From Candidatus Sulfotelmatobacter sp. (lineage in GTDB: Bacteria; Acidobacteriota; Terriglobia; Terriglobales; Acidobacteriaceae): 5,982 nt of DNA. The stretch is taken from the NCBI GenBank assembly GCA_030040725.1, contig JASHTD010000468.1, positions 1-5,982 on the forward strand, written 5' to 3'. The notes under the pieces were generated by a model that was given only the letters and a program-made list of their open reading frames with translations, did no database searches and was not told the origin of the DNA. The position numbers were made by a program, and so were the translations under genes. Shown here in pieces: positions 1 to 5,982 of this stretch (position 1 is the first letter of the stretch; every line of letters begins with the position of its first letter).

Positions 1-2594
1 GCATCGTCGATGGCATGCGACCAAACGAAGTTGGCCTGTGAAGTCAACCCGTGCCAACCGCTGGTGTGCAGGCTAGCCTGCAGCGAATGATAACTTGAGT
101 TGGCCGACGATTTCTCCTCGTTGAGATAGAAGAAATTCGGCGCCACCGCGCGTGGCACGCCATAACTGTTGATGCAATCGCAACCTAGGTCGGCAGCTGT
201 GATCTGTGCCTGGCTGGGCTGATTGATATCCAGGAACTGGAACAGTTTAATGCCGATCGACCCGACATAACCAACCTGCAATACGGTTTTGCTGCCCAAC
301 TGCTGTTGCAAGTTCAAGTTGAAGTTCTGGACGTATGGCGTGCGCATGTGCGGGTCCGCGAAGAAGAAGTTGCCCTCGGGAGCGAAACCTCCATAGACCG
401 GAACGCCAGGCGTAATCACAGCATCATTTGCGCTGCCCTCGCCCAACGCATTCGGGCCAAGGCCGGGATAGGCCGGTCCCGGGCAGAAGATGCAATTCCA
501 TGGCAGATGGCCCAGGAACATGTCCTGGGCAAACGCATCGTAGAACAAACCCCATCCAGCCCGCACTACTGTCTTTCCCCTGCCTGTCACATCATAAGCT
601 GCAGCCACGCGTGGAGCGAAGTTGTTCAGGTCCTTGTCATACAACTGGCCGGTGGGAACGTTGTTGCCGCCATTCGCGAAATCAACCGTATAGAACGGCG
701 TAGCACCCTTTGCCCCGGCTACCCCGAAGTAGTCCCATCGGATCCCATAGTTCAAGGTCAATCGCGGAGTCGCACGGAAGCTGTCTTGAATAAATAAGCC
801 ATGGCTGTTCTGGTAGGTGTGCCTCTCGGTGTCGCCTTGTATCTGGCTTCCGCCGTCGTCGGGAATTCCTTCCAGGAAGGTCGTAAGGCTCGAAAAATCC
901 AGCGTCCCACGAAAATCGTGATCGAATATCTGCGCGATAGTGGTGCGTCGGAATTCGTAGCCGAACTTCACGTCGTGCTTTCCGGATTTCCACGAATAGT
1001 TGTCAACGACGTGCCAGTTAGCGTCAACGCGATTCTTCGCCAAAGAATCAGTGGCGCCGATTTGCGAAAAGCTCCCGACATTAGTCGAAGGCAGACCACC
1101 GTTATAGACGCTGGTGATGCCCGTATCCATACCAATGGAGTTCGGGATGAAATTCTGGTCCTGCGCGAAAAATCCTTCGGCGAACCGGTTCCATCCCAGG
1201 CGGGCTTCGTTCACCTGGTTTGCATTGACGACTTTCACGTAAGAAAGCGAGATCAGTTGGACGCGTGTCGGGGTTACAGTGTCGAATCCCGGAAGCAGAC
1301 CGCCTGCGAGTTGCGCAAAGGGGAAAGCTTGCGAGCTGTCGCCGATGTAGTAGCGGCCGGCGATCATGTTGTTGAGATTGAAGCTGTGGTCGATCTTCAC
1401 GATTGCGCTATCCACGCGGTTGTAAAAGCTGGTGGACGTTGAAAGATTGTTGGTGAGAGTCCCGGTAGCAGGATTGGTGCAACCGTTAACGTCGCTGTAT
1501 GCGCCGGCAATATTAGGCGTCGGGTACGGGTGGCGCGCCAGCAGAGCGGTAATAACCGGATCCACGAAGCCGCCGCCCGCTTTAATGCTTGCCTCGGTTG
1601 CGGCGATCACCGTCGGGTCAGGCACACAAGTGGTTCCCGCCTGCGCACCGTTTTCGCGCTGGCCTTCATAATCGATGTAGAAGAAAGTCCTGTCCTTTAC
1701 GATCGGCCCACCCAAAGAGCCTCCAAACTGATTGTTATTGAAAGGGCTCTTGGGATTGGGATCGAAGTTGAAGTAGTTGCGAGCTCCCAGCTTGCCGGTG
1801 CGGAAGTACTCTAGCAGCCCTCCATGAAACGAGTTGGTTCCGCTTTTTGTCACGATGTCAATCACGGCGCCGCTGTTGCGGCCGTACTCTGCCTCGTAGT
1901 TGGAAATGACTTTGAGTTCGGCCACCGCATCAAGCGGCAAAATAGTCGCCGGGTCGCCGAACACTCCAGCCTCGTTGATGGCGGGATCGTTTCGGAAGCC
2001 GTCATTCATATCGGTGCCGTCGAGCAGGAAGTTGTTGGCCCGGCCGCGGGAGCCATTCATCGAGAAGACCCCGTATGAGCCGGGGGAATCAGAAATCTGG
2101 TCTGGCGATCCCGCGATGCCCGGATTTAAATAGATAAGCTTCTGGTAATCCCGGCCGTTCACCGGCAACGCTTCGATCGTGTCCGAGGTCAGTGTCCCAC
2201 CCAGTTCGGCAGACGTTGTCTCCACCTGTGGCAATAGCTCGCCAGCAACTTCCACCTTCGTGGACACTTGTCCGGTTTTCATGGATGCATCGACCCGGCG
2301 CTCGCCAGCCACATCCACCGTTACTCCGGTGGCCACGAAGGTCTGAAAGCCAGACAGCGTGATCGTAACCGTGTAGGTGCCGATTTGCAGTTCCGGCAGC
2401 GCATAACTGCCGTCGGTGCTGGTTTGCGTAGTGCGTTCCAGGCCCGTTCCCACGTTCTTCGCTGTCACTGTGGCTCCGGCAACGACTGCTCCGGAGGGGT
2501 CGGTCACCGTGCCGAGAATCGTGCCGCGGAAGCTTTGTGCCCAGAGGCTGCCTGCGGTCAGAAGCACAAAGACCAACACTATGCGCGCTTTCAT
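1..2594 (-). CDS. Oar-like TonB-dependent outer-membrane receptor with carboxypeptidase-regulatory-like domain (C-terminus cut by window edge)
   Basis: I read this frame codon by codon from ATG at 2594 to position 3: 864 residues with no stop, so the 3' end lies outside the window. Residues 1-20 form a signal peptide (MKARIVLVFVLLTAGSLWAQ, cleavage near WAQ-S). Residues 24-106 are a carboxypeptidase-regulatory-like beta-sandwich (GTVTDPSGAVVAGATV, then STDGSYALPELQIGTYTV). The plug follows at about 110-255, with LPVNGRDYQKL at 143-153, NGSRGRANNFLLDG at 180-193 and YGRNSGAVIDIVTKSG at 237-252. The rest is barrel, with typical receptor motifs such as FGGSLGGPI, LNYGIRWDYFG, TPYVQNFNL, SSYHSLQASL and, at the cut end, FVWSHAIDD. 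Such receptors usually have about 1000-1200 residues, so roughly 150-300 are missing. Family knowledge suggests TonB-driven uptake or binding of a large ligand at the outer membrane, but nothing here identifies the ligand. A good Shine-Dalgarno (AGGAG, 5-nt spacer) supports the start. Confidence 0.93.
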   Translation of the reverse strand, partial: MKARIVLVFVLLTAGSLWAQSFRGTILGTVTDPSGAVVAGATVTAKNVGTGLERTTQTSTDGSYALPELQIGTYTVTITLSGFQTFVATGVTVDVAGERRVDASMKTGQVSTKVEVAGELLPQVETTSAELGGTLTSDTIEALPVNGRDYQKLIYLNPGIAGSPDQISDSPGSYGVFSMNGSRGRANNFLLDGTDMNDGFRNDPAINEAGVFGDPATILPLDAVAELKVISNYEAEYGRNSGAVIDIVTKSGTNSFHGGLLEYFRTGKLGARNYFNFDPNPKSPFNNNQFGGSLGGPIVKDRTFFYIDYEGQRENGAQAGTTCVPDPTVIAATEASIKAGGGFVDPVITALLARHPYPTPNIAGAYSDVNGCTNPATGTLTNNLSTSTSFYNRVDSAIVKIDHSFNLNNMIAGRYYIGDSSQAFPFAQLAGGLLPGFDTVTPTRVQLISLSYVKVVNANQVNEARLGWNRFAEGFFAQDQNFIPNSIGMDTGITSVYNGGLPSTNVGSFSQIGATDSLAKNRVDANWHVVDNYSWKSGKHDVKFGYEFRRTTIAQIFDHDFRGTLDFSSLTTFLEGIPDDGGSQIQGDTERHTYQNSHGLFIQDSFRATPRLTLNYGIRWDYFGVAGAKGATPFYTVDFANGGNNVPTGQLYDKDLNNFAPRVAAAYDVTGRGKTVVRAGWGLFYDAFAQDMFLGHLPWNCIFCPGPAYPGLGPNALGEGSANDAVITPGVPVYGGFAPEGNFFFADPHMRTPYVQNFNLNLQQQLGSKTVLQVGYVGSIGIKLFQFLDINQPSQAQITAADLGCDCINSYGVPRAVAPNFFYLNEEKSSANSSYHSLQASLHTSGWHGLTSQANFVWSHAIDD

Positions 2595-2599
2595 AAATG

Positions 2600-2604
2600 C
2601 TCCT
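2600..2604 (-). promoter_or_regulatory. Ribosome binding site of the TonB-dependent receptor gene
   Basis: The minus strand reads AGGAG, then CATTT, then ATG at 2594. This near-consensus Shine-Dalgarno with a 5-nt spacer fixes the start. The signal peptide beginning at that ATG agrees with it. Confidence 0.8.
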
Positions 2605-2660
2605 AGATCCAGAAAAGTTTTGGCGGTCAAATTGATGAGGGAGTGAACTTCGGTGCGGCT

Positions 2661-2677
2661 GGCTTGATTGTCAAGCC
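2661..2677. repeat. Perfect 7-bp inverted repeat, possible operator or leader hairpin
   Basis: The plus strand reads ggcttga-ttg-tcaagcc: two perfect 7-bp arms around a 3-bp centre, ending 67 bp upstream of the receptor ATG. On the minus (coding) strand the centre and right arm contain TTGACA (2674-2669), identical to a sigma-70 -35 box. The hexamer 17 bp downstream of it (GAAGTT) is a poor -10. The element may therefore be a repressor site or a hairpin in the 5' leader rather than a promoter. In plus orientation a short tttat follows the hairpin, too weak to call a terminator. Confidence 0.5.
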
Positions 2678-2741
2678 TTTATCCGGCGGGAACGCGATAT
2701 CCTTCCTTCAACGAAGAACATGCAGCGCCCCGACCGCACAA

Positions 2742-2763
2742 CAAACCTTATCCAAACCCTATC
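2742..2763. repeat. Tandem 11-bp direct repeat, possible regulator-binding site
   Basis: Two adjacent units, caaaccttatc (2742-2752) and caaaccctatc (2753-2763), match at 10 of 11 positions. Neither flanking 11-mer resembles the unit, so there are exactly two copies. A period of 11 bp places both on the same face of the helix, as in the half-sites bound by OmpR/PhoB-type response regulators. That parallel is established for the family, but its application here is inference. The repeat lies about 150-170 bp upstream of the receptor ATG and overlaps the candidate promoter. Confidence 0.55.
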
Positions 2764-2774
2764 GTAAGAGTCAA
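2747..2774 (-). promoter_or_regulatory. Weak candidate sigma-70-like promoter for the receptor gene
   Basis: The minus strand has TTGACT (2774-2769, 5 of 6 matches to the -35 consensus), 16 bp, then GATAAG (2752-2747, 4 of 6 matches to TATAAT). It would give a leader of about 145 nt. The -10 falls inside the downstream unit of the 11-bp tandem repeat, so a protein bound there would affect initiation. Promoter consensus in this group is uncertain and such matches arise by chance. Confidence 0.25.
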
Positions 2775-2988
2775 CCATTGAGTTTCCGATGGAAGCAATA
2801 GATTTTGCTGATGGTGTTCCCCGCCAGTAACTTGAAAGAATCGCAACATGGGTTAACTTCATTGGTTCGCCCGGTCGGATTTGGCAGCCAGAGGAGATGG
2901 GGAGTTCGTCAGATTCCACCTGGCGACCGAAACGCGCTTGAGAATAGACGTTGATCGCGTCTCCGGTACGCAGCGCCAGAGAGGGAGC

Positions 2989-4668
2989 TTAGAAGCTGAT
3001 GGCAACGCCGCCGCGCACAGAGCGCGCAGCCTGCACAAGATAGACTGTCTGGCCGTCCCGGCCGACCACCGGCACATAGCCTTCCGCCAGCAGGTTGCGA
3101 AGGTCGATCAGGGCTTCCATATGGGCCGGTAAGAATCCCAGAGTTGGAATTGGCTGCCGCACCACCAGGCTGAAGAACGGATCGGTTTGTCCCAGCGAGG
3201 TGTTGAACATGTCGACCGGCGTCAACGCAGGTCCATCGACCCAGCGATATGAAGCCATTACATGCGTGTGCGTGCCGGGAAGCGTTCCGCCTAATCTGGC
3301 AGCCATGGAGTGTCTGCGCTCGGTCGTGATCCACTGCCGCGCCTGTTGCAGCTGGACGTCCGGCTGGGTCAAATCGAGCGCCCCGCCATACGCGTAGTCA
3401 AAGGTCGCCGTCAGATCGGTGCGGAACTTGTGTTGTAGAACAAGCCTCAGACCTCGGGTGGCGAGAGTACCTCCGGAATAGCTGAAAGTTCCAGAGTCGA
3501 CATCCGGCAGCAGATAGCCGCCGGCAGCGGTAACCTCGCCAGCGCCGAGCAGTGCGGTGTTGTCGACCCGATCGCTGAATACGGCAAACTGAACAGTATT
3601 ATTGCCGCCGACCCGGTGTAAGACGTTCAGCTCCTGATGGCGAGCGTTTTCCACTTGTGTGGCAAAGTTCGCCACACTCAGCCTTGGATCGGATTCGATC
3701 GAGTCCGCAGTCCTAGCGTCGACATCGGTGTCGAGCGGTTCATTGGGCAACGATGTTGCGTACTCATAAGCCGCTATAGTATTTGGCGAGAGATGGAAAT
3801 TGAGGGAACCATAAGGACGAAAAACAGTGACTCGTCCCAGGAATTGAATCGAATCAAACTGGCTGCCCAACCTCAACTCAACTACGTTACTCAAGGCAAC
3901 ATCGTCCGCCGAATTCAGCGCCACCGACTGAAGCGTCGCATTCCCGAGATAAGGATCGGACGGCGCAAAGCGCCGGACGGTGAGCGCCATCGATGGACCC
4001 GATCCGTCGGGCAGGCTGTGCGCGTACGAAGCGCGCAAGAAAGCGGTGGGCAGTCCATCTGCGTATGCGACACTCCCGCTCAGTCCAATTCGATCGGCGG
4101 CGAACACCGTGCGCTCGACTGAAAAGCGGGTGCTGACGTCCGATCCGCTGCCGTAGCCCTCGGCGGCCGAGCCTGCCAGGAAGGAAAGACTGGCTTTCAA
4201 GTCGTGATTTTGCTGCTCGGCGGTGGTGCCCGGATCGTCGAGCACCCGCAGCACCGGGCGGTTCGCCGCAGAACGCAGAGTCCACTTCCAGTCATCGCCG
4301 TCAGCGCTGGTTCGTCGCGGCCGTATATCGACCGCATTCAGCAGGGTATTCAGCGTCACTTTGAGGTGAATATCGCCGCCCGGCCGCAGGCCAACTTTCT
4401 CGAGGATCGCGGGAAGAAATGAAGGAGCTGAAATCTTGACGGAGTAGATGCCTGGGAGCAAACCGGTCGCAGAGAAAAACCCGGTACTGTCGGTAAACAC
4501 CGTGAGGTTTCGCGACGTCGTACCCGCGATCTGCACCACGGCGCCCATCTGCGGAGTGCCCGAGGCGTCGCGCACGTATCCCGAAAGGACAGCGGACCGG
4601 TCCGAGGCCCACCCTGGAAACGACAAGGTGGCGATCAGCGCCAACAATCCGAAGTGGCGAAGCTGCAC
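2989..4668 (-). CDS. Outer-membrane beta-barrel protein with N-terminal carboxypeptidase-regulatory-like domain, no TonB plug
   Basis: Complete 559-residue protein. The start is GTG at 4668: the only other possible start before the in-frame upstream stop (4704-4702) is a CTG, and a signal peptide begins directly there (residues 1-21, FGLLALIATLSFPGWA, cleavage near WA-SD). Residues 27-107 are a carboxypeptidase-regulatory-like fold (LSGYVRDASGTPQMGAVV, then DSTGFFSATGLLPGIYSV). A Trp/Arg-rich linker follows at 126-145 (DWKWTLR, then NRPVLRVLDD). From about 155 to the end, alternating beta-strand patterns suggest an outer-membrane barrel: LRLVLQHKFRTDLTATFDYAYG, MASYRWVDGP, and a C-terminal VRGGVAISF ending in Phe, the usual BAM signal. 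No plug motif (NGR, SGAV.DIVTKSG) is visible and the length is about half that of a receptor. The mature protein has no cysteine. It is probably co-transcribed with the GWxTD gene 28 bp upstream. Its function is unknown; it may be a structural or passive barrel related to TonB-dependent receptors. Confidence 0.85.
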   Translation of the reverse strand: MQLRHFGLLALIATLSFPGWASDRSAVLSGYVRDASGTPQMGAVVQIAGTTSRNLTVFTDSTGFFSATGLLPGIYSVKISAPSFLPAILEKVGLRPGGDIHLKVTLNTLLNAVDIRPRRTSADGDDWKWTLRSAANRPVLRVLDDPGTTAEQQNHDLKASLSFLAGSAAEGYGSGSDVSTRFSVERTVFAADRIGLSGSVAYADGLPTAFLRASYAHSLPDGSGPSMALTVRRFAPSDPYLGNATLQSVALNSADDVALSNVVELRLGSQFDSIQFLGRVTVFRPYGSLNFHLSPNTIAAYEYATSLPNEPLDTDVDARTADSIESDPRLSVANFATQVENARHQELNVLHRVGGNNTVQFAVFSDRVDNTALLGAGEVTAAGGYLLPDVDSGTFSYSGGTLATRGLRLVLQHKFRTDLTATFDYAYGGALDLTQPDVQLQQARQWITTERRHSMAARLGGTLPGTHTHVMASYRWVDGPALTPVDMFNTSLGQTDPFFSLVVRQPIPTLGFLPAHMEALIDLRNLLAEGYVPVVGRDGQTVYLVQAARSVRGGVAISF

Positions 4669-4673
4669 TTCAA

Positions 4674-4678
4674 CCCCC
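4674..4678 (-). promoter_or_regulatory. Possible ribosome binding site of the plug-less barrel gene
   Basis: The minus strand reads GGGGG, then TTGAA, then GTG at 4668. The G-run is a weak Shine-Dalgarno match with a 5-nt spacer and overlaps the palindrome CCCCGGGG (4675-4682). Weak initiation, or translational coupling to the gene ending at 4697, is plausible. Confidence 0.4.
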
Positions 4679-4696
4679 GGGGAATCAACCAGGCCG

Positions 4697-5982
4697 CTAC
4701 TCTACCGCGAATGTCGCGGAAGGATCAACGGTCTGCTTGGAGATTTTGTCGTTCACTTTGATTTCGATCTTGTACACGCCCGGCTGCAGGTAGTCTGAGG
4801 CAATCGATTTCTGCAGCGTCACCTGCTCGCCTACATTACCCATCGTGTCTGTCGATTCAGTCTTTTGGACAACGGGTTTATTGGTGGCCACGTTCACGAT
4901 GTCGTACTCGAAGGTGGCTGAAGGTTTGTGCGTCTTGTCGTCCACGCCGAGATTGTAGACCTGCATCCAGAAATTGATCTTGGGATCGCGCCCGCGCTTG
5001 AAAACTGCAGGCTTGCCATTGGCGGGAGCAACGCGCGGCCGTACTTTGTTCAGGCCGATCACAAAATTTCCCGTGCTTACGTCTTTGGTGGGAACAGGCT
5101 CCATCAGGTCGGCCACAATCAGTGTCGAGGCCGACAGTTTATCGTCGGAATATTCCGGAACGATAATGCCGCGGCTCCATAGCCCCTTGCGGTCACCGTT
5201 CACATCTTTCACCGCGACTTCCACCTTGTAGCGTCCAGGCCGCAGCGGCAATGCTTTCCAGTAAACCGACGAATTGTCGGCGGTCTTGGGCAACAACTCC
5301 GCCGGGACATCCACCTGAGCCGTGTCTTCGAAGGTCTGCACCACTTTGCCCGTCAGCGTGCTCACCCGGCCGAAGATATTCACCGTTCCGCGCTGCACTC
5401 CATCCTTGTTCGCGAAAGTAATGTCGCGGTATTTCATCTGAATGGTGACCGGCACCAGCACGGTATCATCCGTGACTTTCACAAAATCGGTGCGTACGTC
5501 GAATGGCATTAGGTTAGTAACGATTTTCGTGTTTACGATTTCTTCCAGATCCTTGAACTTGACTGGTGGCGGAGCTTGCAACTTAGCGTACGTCTCCAGG
5601 CGGTCAAACTCTTTGCTGGCCTGGGCAGTGCTGTCCGGACCGGAACCCAACTGCTCGAGCCCGCCCCCAGAGAACCGATCCGTCTTGCTCGACAAACCCA
5701 TCTGCTCGTACAGCGTCAGCCCCGCATTGGGCGTGTACTTCAGTGCATCTTTCTCCGAGCGATCGATCGTCATGTGGTACTCGCCGCACATGCAGGTGTC
5801 GACGAACTCGATAATGATTTCCTGGCCGATGCCTTCGAGATACCGATATCGCCAATCTTCAAAGGGATAAGTCGAGGTTTCGCCGCCGCCCTCTTCCATG
5901 GGTCGCTCGTAGGTTCCGCCGGAAGGATGCGAGTCGATCTCATCCGGTGGGCCGTACATGATGTAGATCCGGCCGCGGTCGG
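4697..5982 (-). CDS. GWxTD domain-containing protein (N-terminus beyond window edge)
   Basis: The frame is open from the right edge to TAG at 4699-4697, giving 427 complete visible residues. An internal ATG at 5959 is not the real start, because coding similarity continues upstream of it: the first visible residues DRGRIYIMYGPPDEI are the hallmark segment right after the family's Gly-Trp-x-Thr-Asp motif, and the broken codon at the edge (xCC) fits its Thr. Visible residues 1-70 complete the GWxTD domain (YGPPDEIDSHPSGG, YPFEDWRYRYLEGIG, IIIEFVD, then CMCGEYHMT). Residues about 135-427 look like successive beta-sandwich segments, including LPLRPGRYKVEVAVKD near 235 and LQPGVYKIEIKVND near 400. 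The domain is known from Bacteroidota and Acidobacteriota as a family of unknown function. An envelope or periplasmic location is expected, but the signal peptide is not in view. The barrel gene follows after 28 bp, suggesting an operon and a shared envelope role. Confidence 0.92.
   Translation of the reverse strand, partial: DRGRIYIMYGPPDEIDSHPSGGTYERPMEEGGGETSTYPFEDWRYRYLEGIGQEIIIEFVDTCMCGEYHMTIDRSEKDALKYTPNAGLTLYEQMGLSSKTDRFSGGGLEQLGSGPDSTAQASKEFDRLETYAKLQAPPPVKFKDLEEIVNTKIVTNLMPFDVRTDFVKVTDDTVLVPVTIQMKYRDITFANKDGVQRGTVNIFGRVSTLTGKVVQTFEDTAQVDVPAELLPKTADNSSVYWKALPLRPGRYKVEVAVKDVNGDRKGLWSRGIIVPEYSDDKLSASTLIVADLMEPVPTKDVSTGNFVIGLNKVRPRVAPANGKPAVFKRGRDPKINFWMQVYNLGVDDKTHKPSATFEYDIVNVATNKPVVQKTESTDTMGNVGEQVTLQKSIASDYLQPGVYKIEIKVNDKISKQTVDPSATFAVE

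Larger units (their letters stand above)
2595..2988. other. 394-bp non-coding gap between the plug-less barrel gene and the receptor gene
   Basis: I see no credible gene here. The one minus-strand open frame (2919-2671, 82 codons, GTG start) has no Shine-Dalgarno and no recognisable domain. The gap holds a tandem 11-bp direct repeat (2742-2763), a perfect inverted repeat (2661-2677), a weak candidate promoter (2747-2774) and the receptor's ribosome binding site (2600-2604). No strong intrinsic terminator follows the upstream gene. The length and these elements suggest that the receptor is transcribed independently of the GWxTD/barrel pair, but that is inference. Confidence 0.6.

Noticed and set aside
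306..2646. Long plus-strand open frames (306-797, 801-1442, 1530-1814, 1824-2078, 2268-2606 and others)
   Set aside because: They lie antisense to the receptor frame, which reads without interruption with clear family motifs. Their translations are low-information and match no family I recognise.
2671..2919. 82-codon minus-strand frame in the 394-bp gap
   Set aside because: It starts with GTG, has no Shine-Dalgarno, signal peptide or recognisable motif, and overlaps both candidate regulatory repeats. It is most likely a chance frame.
2960..2982. Hairpin just after the barrel gene stop (tctccgg / ccagaga arms) as an intrinsic terminator
   Set aside because: The 7-bp stem includes a G-U pair, the loop is 9 nt, and no U-tract follows on the minus strand.
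3637..4122. 161-codon plus-strand frame opposite the barrel gene
   Set aside because: It is a shadow of the minus-strand gene, which has a signal peptide, a regulatory-like domain and a C-terminal Phe. The antisense product shows no domain.
4675..4682. CCCCGGGG palindrome in the 28-bp intergenic spacer
   Set aside because: An 8-bp GC palindrome is expected by chance in this composition. It matters only because it overlaps the weak ribosome binding site.
5604..5959. Taking ATG 5959 as the start of the GWxTD gene
   Set aside because: The frame continues to the window edge, and the residues upstream of that ATG (DRGRIYI) belong to the conserved GWxTD domain, so the true start is outside the window.

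Overview
All three genes lie on the minus strand. They look like envelope genes of an Acidobacteriota-type bacterium (Terriglobia-like). This placement is an inference from protein architecture: an Oar-like TonB-dependent receptor with an N-terminal carboxypeptidase-regulatory-like domain, a second outer-membrane barrel with the same kind of N-terminal domain, and a GWxTD-domain protein. The base composition is moderately GC-rich, and no rRNA or marker gene is present to confirm the placement.

In order of transcription (right to left): (1) 5982-4697 is the C-terminal 427 residues of a GWxTD-domain protein whose start lies outside the window. (2) After 28 bp comes 4668-2989, a complete 559-residue protein starting with GTG. 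It has a signal peptide, a carboxypeptidase-regulatory-like domain and a predicted outer-membrane beta-barrel ending in Phe, but no recognisable TonB plug. (3) A 394-bp non-coding gap (2988-2595) holds a tandem 11-bp direct repeat, a perfect 7-bp inverted repeat and a weak candidate promoter. (4) 2594-1 is the first 864 residues of a large Oar-like TonB-dependent receptor. It stays open in one frame to the window edge, so its stop codon is missing here.

The GWxTD gene and the plug-less barrel gene are close enough to be co-transcribed. The receptor gene probably has its own promoter in the 394-bp gap. Nothing in the window identifies the receptor's ligand or the role of the GWxTD/barrel pair. 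I found no RNA genes, CRISPR arrays, transposases or att sites. The many plus-strand open frames are shadows of the minus-strand genes. No clear novel system is visible. The most interesting points are the GWxTD/plug-less barrel pairing and the tandem 11-bp repeat upstream of the receptor.
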